Shown here: one piece after another, positions 40,285 through 58,099 of the stretch
Layout of the letters: each line of letters begins with the position of its first letter
Numbering within the stretch: the first letter of the stretch is position 1
DNA from: Clusia tigrina
Taxonomy: Eukaryota; Arthropoda; Insecta; Diptera; Clusiidae
Assembly: GCA_920105625.2 (NCBI GenBank)
Contig: OV050030.1
Location: forward strand, 189,095,887 to 189,159,886
Direction of reading: 5' to 3'
Length of the DNA stretch: 64,000 bases
The notes under the pieces: generated by a model
What the model saw: the letters and a program-made list of their open reading frames with translations, nothing else
Database searches by the model: none
Told to the model about the DNA's origin: nothing
Program-made: the position numbers and the translations under genes

Positions 40285-40707
40285 CGCGCATTCGATTCGC
40301 CACTCACTCTATCGACGATAGAACAGACATTTGTATGGAAAAGATACCGAGTAAATAAAACTCGGAGTTTTTACATCCTCGATAGAAAAGTGCTTCCAAA
40401 TTGAAAATTGCTTGAAAACCAACGAGATTAAAAATTTCCCATAAAAATTCCCTGGGTGTTTTTGTATTTTAGCTGTTTTAATTTAAAGAAAACAAAATTA
40501 ATCTTTGGATTTAGTTTTTTTGTTTTAAAAATTATTATTCTGTTGATTTAAATTATATTCAGATGATTGAATTGCATAAAAAATATAATGAAAGTAAATG
40601 CTTAAAAAAAACAGTTGAAACAGTGCTGCAAAGTATACAACTTACTCGAGTGATGTTTTATTCGTACAACGTTACGAGCTCGATACAAGTAGCGAATCGA
40701 ATGGGCC
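40285..40707. mobile_element. MITE-like element, possibly Harbinger-derived
   Basis: The ends are inverted repeats: left GCATTCGATTCGCCACT, right (minus strand) CCATTCGATTCGCTACT. TATTA lies on both sides (40280-40284 and 40708-40712). At 423 bp it has no coding frame. A TTA-type duplication and GGCC-like end would fit PIF/Harbinger MITEs; this is inference. Confidence 0.55.
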
Positions 40708-40835
40708 TATTAATTAAGTAATAAAATAAAACTAAAGATAACCTGTATATACTAGCTGTAATATTAATGAAACAAAGGAAAATATACTAGCTGTAATATT
40801 TATTAAGTATTAAAATTAAACTAGCTGTAATAAAA

Positions 40836-42765
<1,930 letters not shown>

Positions 42766-43440
42766 ATATGAAAGGAAATACTGGATCCTGCAAAATGGGT
42801 TGCCCCTGAGTTCTAGAAATTGGCAAACAATTTTTTTAGTGAAGAATGTTATAAACAGCACGAAAAAGGAAATTCTTTATTTTGAGTAAGAAATCAAATT
42901 TTAAATCAGAAATAATTTTTTTCCCTTAAGGCAAGTTTGGAGATATTTCTTTTTTACAAATATATTGAATAATTTGTAAGTATTAATTGGGTAAAGGAAG
43001 AATCATAAAATTATCTATTGATTATTGTCGTTATATCATACTTACATATATATTTTCTACAATATGTTTGCTTAAAGGAAAAATTTAAAAATTATCTATT
43101 GACTTTTAATTTTATATCACATTTACATATATATTTTCTACAATTTGTTTGCTTAGAGGAAGAATTGAAAAACTATCTACTGATTATTAATACATAATAC
43201 AATATTTACATACATATTTTATACAGTTTGATTGCTTAAAGGAAGAATTGCAAATTATCTACTATTTGTTAATATTACATATATCATATCTAAATTCATC
43301 TTATATAATTTTCTCCGTTTTTTTTTAAACGTTATTCTAAGTTAGTAACTCTGTAAAACTTTGCATTGCTTCCGCTCATTCTATTCTTGCCCTCGTAATT
43401 TGAATTTGTTTTCGCCTAATTTCTATTCAATCTTCTCGAA
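42766..43440. repeat. AT-rich leader-like region with about 80-bp tandem repeats
   Basis: 42990-43300 has about four imperfect units of about 80 bp (AAAGGAAGAATT, TTATCTATTGATTATT, TTACATATATATTTTCTACA, TTTGCTTA). It precedes the gag of gypsy element C and is probably its leader; no LTR or primer site is recognised. Confidence 0.55.
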
Positions 43441-44680
43441 ATGGACGCACAACCTTTACATGGTATGCTAAACGCTACTATTAGGGTAGTTGTGGAACAA
43501 ACGCGTAGGGAATTTCAGAACTCCATAAACGTTTTAACGGAAAGACTTTCTGAATTGGAAACTCCTATTCAAGTAGAGGAGCATCAAGCAATAACAATTA
43601 ACCCGGAGATCAGATGCGAAGAATCACTAGAAATTGTTAAGTCATTGCCAGAGTTTCATGGGGACCAGGTCCGATATGTCTCATGGCGCCAAGCCGTATT
43701 TTCTGCACTTAAGTTGTTCGAGGGGAGTAGTAGGTATTACCAGGCTGTGGCGATAATTAGAAATAAAAATACTGGCCCTGCTGACCTAGTTCTAGTCTCA
43801 TTTAATACTGTATTGATTAAGGCTATAATCGCTCGCTTAGATTTCACCTATACAGACAAGCTTCCCATTTGCCTTATAGAATAGGACATGTCCACCCTTA
43901 GGCAATGGCCAAAATCTCTAGCCAGTTTGTATGAAGAGGTTGAGCGGAAGCTTGCGCTCCTTATTAACAAAACCATTACAACCCACGGCGAAAATTCAGC
44001 GTTAGTGGTATACCTGACTCAAAATATAGACAGGACGCGCTGCGAACTTTTCTATCAGGTTTGAGGAAGCCCATGGGCGACATTTTGTTCTCGGCCAGAC
44101 CAGCTAACATGCCGTCTGCACTGGCATTAGCTCAGGAGATGGAGGCAAATCAGGCAAGGTACAACTTTGCCAACTCCTTCAATAATTACAGGAGCAATGA
44201 ATACGACCGCTACGACAGGCCACAGAATATCTTGCATTCTCCGCACTACCGTCGAACTCAGTCACAGCCAAATCAACTCAGACCGGTACCCATGGAAGTG
44301 GAGCCGTTAACAAGTCGCTTCCGATGGAACAAAAGACCTATGCAGCAGCAGCAATTTAATGAGCGTGCTTTCAACACATTCCGTAACTATAGGAACCATT
44401 TCCCTAATCAAGCTGTTCCAAGGGCATGGGGTCAGCAGTTTCAGCAGCCAGCACCTCAACAAACCGCCAAGAGAGCTCATAGCTTAGATTGAATCAACAA
44501 CCTTCAACAACAACAACAACAACAGTCCCCAGTTTCGCAAGCGGGCGCTCGGTACTCAGCAGAGTACGAAGATCCGGAGGAAACATTCGCCCGCCCGAAG
44601 ATTCATGCGAATTCGATGTAGAAGATGAAGTGAATTTTTTAGGGGACAGTTCCTCCTACCCTACCTTGTTCGAACACTAG
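43441..44680 (+). pseudogene. gag remnant of gypsy element C (env-bearing type)
   Basis: Start at ATG 43441 with MDAQPLHGMLN, coiled coil (RREFQNSINVLTERLSELE), then FHGDQVRYVSWRQAVFSAL and LIKAIIARLDFTYTDK, clearly the gypsy-type Gag. A stop at 43882 and a frame change follow; 44061-44492 gives LRKPMGDILFSARPANMPSALALAQEMEAN and the basic tail. 44489-44680 ends with DEVNFLGDSSSYPTLFEH, the usual gag/pol overlap. No zinc knuckles, as in the errantivirus Gag. Confidence 0.75.

Positions 44681-47900
<3,220 letters not shown>

Positions 47901-47959
<59 letters not shown>
47901..47959. repeat. (TA)n microsatellite, right inversion boundary
   Basis: About 58 bp of TA. It separates the inverted segment from the plus-strand env end. 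Confidence 0.9.
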
Positions 47960-47961
<2 letters not shown>

Positions 47962-47974
47962 ACCTATACATTGA

Positions 47975-48136
47975 CTCTGTTGAAACAACCATCCAAGCAT
48001 GCACCTCAAGCACATGCACCGCCTGTTAGCATACACAAATCCATATCTGAGAGAAATTCCTGCACTAGAAACTTCACAACCAAGCAGACTGAATCGTTAT
48101 AAATCTAGCCTGAAATTAAGCGAAAATCTTAGATAG
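47975..48136 (+). pseudogene. env C-terminal tail of gypsy element C
   Basis: A plus-strand frame of about 50 codons ends at TAG 48134 and reads LLAYTNPYLREIPALETSQ followed by PSRLNRYKSSLKLSENLR, the style of cytoplasmic tails of 17.6/297-type env proteins. The membrane segment upstream is not readable. Its orientation matches gag-pol at 43.4-46.7 kb, not the segment between. Confidence 0.5.
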
Positions 48137-49319
48137 TCAATGTAAATGTAGTTTTAGATATTGGTCTAAGATTACCTCTATTTCCTAACTGTTAAAAATT
48201 ATTACTTAGTTTTCAATAGACAGCTGTAATATAAACAAAATACAAAAAAAAAAAAAATGACTGCATTTCCCAGCTTCATATCCTCCATCATGAGTTTCTG
48301 TAGTGTCATGTCATTCTCTCATTCGCATATTTGTAAGTGAAGACCGTTTCGTTCCCTTTCCTTGTTCTGATATAAAACACCATAGATCGTCTATCCCAGG
48401 CAAGTTTTAGTTGCAGCAAGTTCGTTGATTTTGCTAGTTCAGGCAATTAATAATGCGAGCTACGTCGGAGCCTCCACCACGTTAGCTGATTCAGCTTAAA
48501 CATACTTTCGGTATAGACATACTTTCTTGCAAGCTGACCCATTAACATATTTATATGAATTTAACATTCTTTGTTGGAAGCTGACCCATAACATATTTAT
48601 ATCACATTTCAGACAACGCATCAATGTTACTCCATAAAAATTGCCTATTAATTTCATTTTCGGCTGCTCTGCAATAAATTTCGGGTCATAATGTAAACAT
48701 TGAAACAACGTGGTAATAACTGCAAGCAGAGCAAAAGTCTAACAATAACAGAGAGAATGAGTCGTACAATGGAAAGAAGAATGTGTAAGAAGAAGTAAGA
48801 AATTGGAAAATAGTCTTAAGTTGATGTTTGGAAAAGGAAAAATATCATTAATGAATACACTTTCAAACCGACAACACACTATTTTAATTTGTCGGAAATT
48901 TGCGCGATATTACATCTCGATACAATTGTACTTGTAGCCTTCTAGAGAGATTGTACTTCTGGATCAGCTCTTCCACACAATGATTGCGTAGGTAGGTAAC
49001 TCGAGTTTCTTTACCATGCGAACGTTATAAATGTTTAAAATTTTCTTTTTGATACTTGCAGATACTCGTGCTAGATGATTGTCGGGCCAAATTCATCATC
49101 GAGAAGTGCATAAATATCTGCAGTACCATGTTGGCTATGACTTTTAATAGACACAATTCAATACAAAATATTGGATGTTTTCTGAACATTTAAAGCGATA
49201 ATATTCTGAGCATTGTTGTTATTGATCTATGCCTTGTGTAGTAAAGGGTGATGCTTCGCAGTGCAGTTGTTAAGACAACAATCTGGACGATCCCTTTAAA
49301 ACTTGGGATTGCGTACCTT
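48137..49319. other. Putative 3' end of gypsy element C and unassigned sequence
   Basis: An A-run at 48244-48257 could be the purine tract, followed by a possible LTR start AATGACTG and a TATA-like GATATAAAAC at 48369. I found no second LTR copy to confirm. 48510-48600 has a repeated AAGCTGACCCATAACATATTTATAT. The rest is AT-rich, with nothing recognised. Confidence 0.35.
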
Positions 49320-49790
49320 AAGGCACGAGCGACACAACTTCATGCGATGAACAACAACTCCATTATAAGTCATCGCCTTGAATTTGTTGCAATTTATCAT
49401 GAATGGTTTTCAGTGGCCGGTCAAAACCGATCGAAGAAGTTGATTGGTTCTGTTTTTGTCCATTCCTGCCCAAGTGAGTCTAGCCGTGTGACAGAATTCC
49501 TCGTTAGCCCAGGATTTGTAGGCGTCAGCCAGATATTTCCGTTATATTTCGAGCTTGGCTGTTTCCAGTGGAATGCCGATGTTTACGGAGGGCTGACTTT
49601 CGTGCAGTAGCGTGTCTGCCTTGCCAAGCTCGTCCGCCTCGCAGTTTCCCGGGATTTCGCTATGTCCGGGAACCCAGACTAGGTGCACCCGAGAGTAACT
49701 TGCGAGCTCATTTAAAGATGTTCGACATTCATGAACTAGTCTTGATGTGGCCGTGGAGCCAAAAAGATATATTTTTTCTTCTTCCTCTAT
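49320..49790 (-). pseudogene. RNase H fragment of a non-LTR retrotransposon
   Basis: Minus-strand reading gives SLNELASYSRVHLVWVPGHS, then NCEADELGKADTLL, the C-terminal RNase H block with WVPGH and the Asp after ADEL, followed by KSWANEEFCHTARLTW and a gapped C terminus. RNase H of this style is found in LOA/I-type elements and some Jockey relatives. One stop is at the start of the post-domain part. Nothing else of this element remains. Confidence 0.6.
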
Positions 49791-49960
49791 ATATTACAAT
49801 CTATAACAATAATATTAAGTAATATTTTCTGCAGGCTTGGATTTAATATGCTCTTTTTGCCAATGCCAAAAGAACTTCTTTTATTTATTTGTTTATTAAA
49901 TTTCCTCTATTTATCCATCATTTTATTTATGTATATAATTAATTATTTATTTTGTTATTG

Positions 49961-51400
49961 TTATGTATTTATTTTTTTAAACCTTCCTGTAAGTTCTGCA
50001 GGTGTAATTCGCTTCAATCTTCTTGGAGTTGCACCCTCCTTGTCTGCTGCACTACGCAGTTCCAGGTTTTGATGGCCCCTCAGTCGGTGTATATGTTTGG
50101 TGCTGCATTTTGTGATTGTGTCCTTGATGGTTTCAATGTGTAGGTCACGGTGTATAACCTCGTTCGGGATATACCATTCAGCATTTGTAATTGTTCGTAG
50201 TATTCTTGACTGCATTCGTTGTATTATATTTAAGTTTGATATGCTAGCTGTTCCCCATATCTCGATTCCATATTTCCAGATAGGCGCTATTATTGTCTTG
50301 TATATTATTAGTTTGTTGTAGAGAGATAGTCTAGATGCTCGTCCAAGTAGCCAGCTTAACTGTCGGTACTTATTTTATGCATCGTTTCGCTTGTTAATGA
50401 TGTGCTGCTTCCAAGTCAATTTTTCGTCTATGGTTATTCCAAGATATTTTGCAGCAGAGTGAGTTTTTATTTTTTTGTCCTTTATAGCAAGGCTGTGTTT
50501 TGTCGATTTTATGTTTGTATATTCAACTTGTACAGTTTTTTCTTTATTTATCTCTATTCCCCATAAATCACACCATGCTACTACATTGTCCAATATATGT
50601 TGGATTTTATTTGCTGCCTTTTTTTCATCATTGTGTGATGCCATTAAAACTGTGTCGTCTGCGAATGTTGCTATCATCGCATTGCTTTTCGATGGAATTG
50701 GTACATCTGCTGTGAATACTAAGTATAGTAGAGGTCATAATACGCTGCCTTGTGGTACTCCAGCTGTCATTGGTAGGATGTCTGAGCAATCCTCGTCATA
50801 TTTTATGTATAATTGTCATTCGCTTATATAGCTGTTTAAAATGTCATAATAATTTTGTGTAATTGGCTCTAATCTGTCCTGTAGTATCATTTCAAATACT
50901 TTCGATAGTATTGGCAATAGACTGATAGGTCGGTAAGAAGTGGTTTTGGTGGCATCTTTTCCTGGCTTGCTGATGGCTGTTATCTGTGCAACTTTCCATA
51001 AGCGAGGGAAATACTTAGTTTCTAGCATGCAGTTAAATATATTTCGGATATATATTATAGCAGACAATGGAAATTGTAATTGGCCCTTTCCAGTCATCAA
51101 CAATAATATTCGTGGCTTGTATAGCTTCTGTGCGATAAGATGTGCTCTCACAGTGTTTTATATTATTGCGTATTAATATTGCTGAACCTGCATGAGCCTT
51201 ATTATCTGGGTGCAGGGTGTTATAAAACTCAAAGTTCAGAATCTGAAAATGGCTTTTGTTGGTGAAATGTGGGTTTCAGATATTAGGAGTATATCTATTT
51301 CGTATGTTTTAAGGAATTTTTTAATTTCTAATAAATATTTTCACAGCCCATTAGCGTTCCATAGAATGATTTTTATGGGATTGAGGATGAGCAATTCTTA
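49961..51400 (-). pseudogene. Jockey-clade ORF2 with internal deletions
   Basis: The endonuclease start is readable at 51400-51170 (IKIILWNANGL, YEIDILLISETHIS) with stops; then a jump near 51065 from early endonuclease to the RT (FNCMLETKYFPRLWKVAQIT, SKPGKDATKTTSYRPISLLP). A second deletion removes the RT block before MTAGVPQGSVL, followed by MIATFADDTVLMASHN with the catalytic DD and LGITIDEKLTWKQHI. The end is at 49961 (LTGRFKKINT) with an A/T-rich 3' UTR to about 49840. At least two deletions and several stops. Confidence 0.7.
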
Positions 51401-51610
51401 GCCGTGAGGGTCACTAATAAGTTCATCATTGTTGAGATTTGTTGCATGACTTGCCGGAGTAGCATTATCATTTCTCGCATTTCGTTCGGAGCTTGGGTTT
51501 CTGCAGGAACAGTATTAATTGGTAGGGCCGTTGTGTTTTCATTAGTTGCTTGTGTTTCAGTGCCTGAGCGTATGATATTATATTTTGAGTTTGTTGTGAT
51601 GTACTGGGAT

Positions 51611-52915
51611 TTACCAGAACTTCTTGTTGTTGAGTAGGATTGGTAAATTGTCGTTTTTCCTTAATTGTGGGTATTTCATTTTCTGAAGATTTTTATAGAC
51701 TACACAACCTTTGTAATTTGCTGGGTGATTACCTTCACACAAGTCGCATTTGACTTCATCTGATCTGTGTTTACGTACACAATCTGAAGACGTGTGGCTT
51801 CCGACGCATTTAATGCACATTGGTTTTCTACGACAGTACGTTTTTGTATGCCCATACTGCTGACAGTTAGCGCATTGGGGAATATCGCGAGTCGGTCGGG
51901 GGGGCTCAAAAACAATTTTTGTATGAAGCAGGTATTTGACTTCATAAATTTCTTTATTGTTTGAGTTTGTTTGAAGTTCAATGATAAACATTGGCAGAGG
52001 TCTTTTTGTGTTTCTTCGCTTTATGTTCCAAATATTCGTGACAGAGTGACCGAGGTTTTGCAGGGCTTGGGTTATTTCATCTGTGCCTATAGATGAGTGC
52101 ATATTTTTTAGTACTACTTTGAAGCCTCTTTCTTGTTTTGGCTTATAGGTGAAAAATTCGGTGTTTTTTAGCTCAAGCTGGTTGACTATTGTCTTGTAGG
52201 CTTCTGGAGAAAATGCCTGGATTTTAACTTGCTCATTGTTTATGAGCTTTAATTCGTATGAATTTGGAGCAGCTTCAGACAATAGTTTCATTAGAAGAGC
52301 TATATTGGTAACTCTGTCAACAAATATTGTTGGGGGCTTAGAGACTTTTTCTTCATGTTCTGTGTTTTTTTGGTCACATTCTTCCACTTCTTCTAGGGAC
52401 GAAAATCGATTTTCGGTTCCTTTCGGATCTCCTAACCAGTATTTTTGACGTTTCGCTTGTTTTTGAGTGGTCTTTGCCGTACCTGGACTCTCTCTCTGCC
52501 TTTTCTTGTTTGGAACCGTTTTCCAGTCCTCGTCGTGGGAGGGTACACTTACTGTGACTTGGGGAGAGGCAACTGGTTGCTGTTGTTTGTATAGCAGCTG
52601 AAGCTGGCGTTGAAGCTGATCAATTTGTTGTTGGACAGTTTGTTGAGAGCTGTTTTTATTTGGAAAACACGAGCTTGATTGTGGCGAGGGGCATTGACGA
52701 CTCCAGGAATTTTGGAGCGGATTCTGAAGAAGGGGTTTCTTTTGTGTATGCAGTTGTTGATGCTGCTGTTGTTGTTCCTGATGTTGTTTTTCTCGGTGTT
52801 GCTGTTGTTGTTGTTGTTGTTGCTGCTATTGCTTGTGTTCTTGTAGTTGTTGTTGTTGTTGTTGCTCTTCTTGTTGTTGACCTTCCCCTCTAGGTGGGGT
52901 ACGGTCTACACCCAT
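51611..52915 (-). pseudogene. Jockey-clade ORF1 (Gag) with one amber codon
   Basis: A single frame of 434 codons from ATG 52915 to 51611, interrupted only by TAG at about 52826 within a poly-Gln tract (CAG-to-TAG). Order: Gln-rich N terminus, QQIDQLQRQLQLLYKQQQ coiled region, NRFSSLEE, a PRE_C2HC-like region (FKVVLKNMHSSIGTDEITQA, LGHSVTNIWNI) and knuckles CANCQQYGHTKTYC, CIKCVGSHTSSDC and CDLCEGNHPANYKGC. This is the usual Jockey ORF1 layout. It binds element RNA. ORF2 follows, but its endonuclease is mostly deleted. Confidence 0.75.
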
Positions 52916-53164
52916 TTTTTTTATTATTTATTTTTGTTTAAAATTAACTTTGGCAACTCTACACTAGATACTTGCTAAACCGCTTTTAATTTAACGTATT
53001 TGTGTACATACATAACCGTATAATAGCAGTGCTATTTTGCGGTTGTTTCACTTTGTGATTATTTGTTGTTTCTCACTTTATAATTTTTTTTGTTTTTATT
53101 TTTGTATATTTTGTTTTTGTTTTTACACTTTATTTAAAAATTAAAGAATTTTAAGTTAGTTGTT

Positions 53165-54519
53165 TTCAGAATCACTGCACTGAAGGCAAAAGGTGAAACT
53201 AGCAGCACAGTTGCTTTCGCATACCACTGCTAACGCCAGTAGACGCTGCTATTCACTGGGTAAAGAGCTTTATATGCCTTTAGAAACCGCCGATTTTATA
53301 CAGTTGGTAAACTATTGGTTTGACGTTCTCAATTCGAAAATGACGTCATTTAATATTCCTGGAAAAAAACCGTATGGAAGAGATATGAGCTACCAAAATG
53401 GAATACTAGATAACATGGACATATTTATGGCAGGACCCATACAGAAATTCAAAGGCGCCATTTCAAAAAGGAGTTTTAATAACAAACTACTCAGTTCGTC
53501 TACTAATTCAGTATGTGCAAACGAAATACGACATGGAATATATCCTCACGTATCGCCTGAACCAAGATATTTTGGAGCAATTTTTCGGTGCTATACGTAG
53601 CATAGATGGGCTTAATGATCATCCCACTCCACAGGAATTCAAATACCGATTGCGAAAGTATCTGCTAGGTAACACAGCAGCAATTCGTTTGGTCGGAGTG
53701 GTGTCAATTGTGATTGTCCAGTGTCTAGTTTGTATGTTGTTTTGTCTTATATGTTTATTATGTGATTGTCCAGTGTCTAGTTTGTATGTTGTTTTGTCTT
53801 ATATGTTTATTATGTGTCTTGTTTTGTTTTGTTTTAGATAAAATAACAAAATTTATTTAAATAGAATAGTAGGTTGGTGCTAAATAATAATTCCATTCCC
53901 ATAATGTAGCTAAAAATACAGAAGGCTTGAATGAAACAGGCAATGTTGAAACGGATGATACGGAATGGTTTAATAATGCTACTAGTACTACCAACGATAT
54001 TTCTGAATATTTGTTGATGGGTAACCAAATGAATTTTGAGAAGACGACGATTTTGCTATACCTGAACACGGCAGCGAAGAGTTTCCAGATGAGTTTGATG
54101 GAACTAATTCTGTTGAAGATATGGACATTCTGCATGAAGACGCCCTAGAATATGCAGCTGGCTATTTGATTCGGCAAATAAATTTGAAAGAATGCGAGGG
54201 TAATGGAACTATATGGACTTGGGTTGACCAACTATCTAAAGGAGCCCTCAAAAAACCATCTGAAAAGTTTCTAAGTGATATAAAATCCTTAGAAAATATA
54301 TTTAACAATGTGAAGGGCGATAAAATACTCCATTGTAAAAATTTCCGTACGAATTTATTGCAAAAAAGTTCCGGAATTAACCTCCAAGAAACAGGCAAAT
54401 CATTTTTCCTCAAATGCAGAATGTATTTCCGAATTAAGCAGTTAAACCATCGTATGAGAATTCAAAAAGCTAAGCAAAAAATAATGGGAAATAAAAAACT
54501 GATAAAAATAAAACTTTAA
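53165..54519 (+). pseudogene. P-superfamily transposase remnant
   Basis: The reading starts inside the transposase: KLAAQLLSHTTANASRRCYS, ETADFIQLVNYWFDVLNSK, then a frame change near 53520 to YILTYRLNQDILEQFFGAIR and HPTPQEFKYRLRKYLLG, hallmark C-terminal blocks of P-element transposase. An intron-like stretch follows, ending TTTTGTTTTAG at 53836. The exon after it reads LNETGNVETDDTEWFNN and, after further frame changes, LEYAAGYLIRQINLK ... ENIFNNVKGDKILHC to a stop at 54517. The THAP domain and the catalytic core upstream are absent. No terminal repeats were found. Confidence 0.75.
53711..53815 (+). repeat. 52-bp tandem duplication in the P-element intron
   Basis: Two copies of GTGATTGTCCAGTGTCTAG through TGTTTATTAT, nearly identical, lie just before the predicted 3' splice site. 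Confidence 0.85.
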
Positions 54520-55939
54520 CTGACCATTGGAAGTCCGATAAGTAACTGGAGGAAGCAGTCATATATTATTATATTATTATATATTTTTTATATTATTATA
54601 TTTATATATTGTATTTATGAATATTGTTAATTGCATTAACAGTTGATGTGTAAACTTCATTGGGAGGTATGTAACATTCAAACTTTTAATGCATAACATC
54701 TTCTTTTGCATACAATTAGGCTTGTGTTATGCAAACCTTGACAGCTTAACGATGGAATTTGCATTGTTGACAAAAACTCCACTATATACTACATCAGCGA
54801 AGGCATTGCACTGGATGAAACATGATATCAAGTGCAATACGCTTAAAAACTCAATTCAAGGCCAGCTTGCAAATTTGTCAATAATGCACATTTCATGGTT
54901 ATGCTGTCAATTCAATAATACCTAATATGTATAGCCAAATTATATGTAATATATGTATATAGAAAAATGAATAAATACCCACGATTGGCACATCCAAAAG
55001 TCAGTCAATCAGTTAGAGTTAACTGTGAGTCTTTTCATTTTAACTTAACATTGATTGATTCTCCTTCTCCGACACCAAGGTTTATGTGCCTGTTGTCAAA
55101 CCCACCATCAACTCGGTACAAGCACCGCTGTTGACATTAGGTCTTTTTTCAACGATACCAAGGTTTACGTGCCTGGTATAAACTTTATAATCAACTCGGT
55201 ACAAGAACCGTTGTTGAAATTCAGCTGTTAAATTTAGTTTAACAAATATAATTTGAAGAAATAATAAATAGTGGGTTTTTTGCTACATTTTTTCCCACTT
55301 AAAAAAAGTCTTTTGGTTTTTATTTATTTTATTGAGCTAGGGGATAAAAAGATAATTGTATACGAGGTGTAAACAATCTATCCTTCTTGAATGCTCTTAC
55401 GCTGGGTTAATTGTTGATTTATGTATATTTATTTACTTAGGTATTTTTGGTTTTCCCTCTCGCTACATAATAAACTAAAATGAAAATTTATGAGAATAAT
55501 AAAATCAGTTCATGAAATTAAAAAAATATCTCAGCCGTTATAAAACTAAAATTTCAGCCGTCAAAGAAATTTTTCGCCCGTTACTACAAATATTCTCATG
55601 CCTCCGGAACCCGCCTGCTGACTAGTTTGACAGAAGCGAGATCTGAATTCTCTCAAAATTTATCTGCACCACCTGTGTCGTTGCATCAAATCTTGCTCTC
55701 AGATTACATGCTCTCCCAATACACAATACCCAGTAGGAAATATGGAGGCGATTCCACCACCGAAAAATCAACACCCTGTAGGAAATGAGATAAATAGTAA
55801 AATCCAAACTGGACCGTTACATAGAGGTCATAAAACAAAAACGTGGGCCAAAATCTGCCAAACCAAATAAAGTTACAAAACTTCTAAAGACTGATTACGG
55901 ATCCAATACAAATCGATTTGCTTTACTTAGCAACGATTA
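54520..55939. other. Unassigned AT-rich region with one direct repeat
   Basis: 54520-54700 is TATTATATT-rich. 55069-55139 and 55156-55222 are diverged copies of ACCAAGGTTTAYGTGCCTG ... CAACTCGGTACAAG. No coding frame is recognised; 55620-55930 has weak resemblance to Jockey ORF2 upstream of the RT fragment. Confidence 0.4.
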
Positions 55940-56477
55940 TAATAAGGTGGTCCCGCAGGGGAGTGTACTTGGTCATCTGCTATACTTGCTCTACACATCA
56001 GACAAGCCAACCAGCAGTCACACACTTACCTCGATCTTTGCGGATGATACAACCATTTTATGCTCAAACGCTTGCCCTAAAACAGCTATCAGTCACCTCC
56101 AAAATCATCTTAACTTGCTAGAGATCTGGCTAGCTAGCTGTAGAATTAAAGTAAACGCATCCAAATGTGCTCACGTCACGTTAACTCTGAGAGTGGAAAC
56201 ATGCCCTTCTCTAAAAATAAACGGACAATCCATCCCACAGACCGAAAACATTAAGTACTTGACCGGCGGCTCACATGGGGTAAACATATAGAAGCTAAAA
56301 AAACTCAATTAAAACTAAAAGTCAATCAAGTTCACTGGCTTGTAAGCAAAAAGTCAAAACTATCCCTATCTTACAAAATACTACTATACAAACCCGTTGT
56401 AAAGCCAATATGGACCTACGGAAACCAGCTGTGGGGAACCGCATCGCCATCTAATATTGTGAAACTCCAACGTAGTA
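55940..56477 (+). pseudogene. Jockey-clade reverse transcriptase fragment
   Basis: The frame 55947-56291 reads VPQGSVLGHLLYLLYTSD, then IFADDTTILC with the catalytic DD, NHLNLLEIWLASCRIKVN and [16 protein letters not shown]. After a frame change at about 56270 it goes on as [19 protein letters not shown] then [15 protein letters not shown], the conserved C-terminal block. It is cut by the (TA)n tract at 56478. Opposite orientation to the Jockey element at 50-53 kb. Confidence 0.75.
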
Positions 56478-57430
<953 letters not shown>

Positions 57431-57443
57431 GGTAAACGCAAGG

Positions 57444-57758
57444 TTACATTCTTCTTTGAGTTGACTTGAAAGGTTTCTTGTTAAAAACCTGCGGATTTTC
57501 GACTACTTTCGTTACCAAAATTCCTTCTGTTCTAACTGATATTTTGTGCGCACAGAAGTTCGAAGGTTTTGGCACCAGACTATTTTCCTTTCTTAGGCGA
57601 TTTAAAATATTATAAATAGTTAGCTGGTCAAATAAATAGCACGGACAATTCTTGGATACTTTTTCCAATGCGGTGGTATAGTAAACCAACTCGAATGACA
57701 TTCTTTTACCTGGCATCTTAAATTCACAATAATTTTGGAAACGCCCATTCCTTCGCAT
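57444..57758 (-). pseudogene. Tc1-type transposase N-terminal fragment
   Basis: About 100 residues: a KMPGKRMSFEL start, an HTH block (LFDQLTIYNILNRLRKENSLV), KPSNFCAHKISVRTEGILVTKVVENPQ, then the end of the frame. This is the paired-like DNA-binding region of Tc1-like transposases; the DDE catalytic domain is absent. The first 13 residues are probably flanking sequence. Confidence 0.55.
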
Positions 57759-58099
57759 GTAGAAGAATCCATAGAAGCCGACCTGGGGACAATGGTCTTA
57801 ATAAAAAGGACCATAAGGACAATCAAAGAAATTTTAAAAATTCAAAAGCTAAACAAATTGATAAATATATTAGTGGTTATATTGACACTACACAGCCATA
57901 CACAAGAAATGGGGCCGATATAATCATTTCAAGGTACCCTACCAAAAATTACCGTAGATATGCTCCTAATGATGATTTATGAAGAAAACCTCCCCATTGT
58001 CGAACTTGCACGCACAAGAAAAGGTAAAGGGTATTTCGAAATCGGTCTAACCCGACTTCAGACTTCTGTACTCGTTTAATTCATTTAATGACTTTATAT
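57759..58099. other. Unassigned sequence
   Basis: No clear coding. Near 58022 it contains the motif GGTAAAGGGTATTTCG ... TCGGTCTA also seen at 10245. Confidence 0.3.

Noticed and set aside
52660..52893. Val/Ala-rich plus-strand frame
   Set aside because: It is the antisense of the poly-Gln tract in the Jockey ORF1.
54689..54925. 78-residue frame right of the P-element remnant
   Set aside because: No motif or element match; the length is ordinary for chance in this composition.
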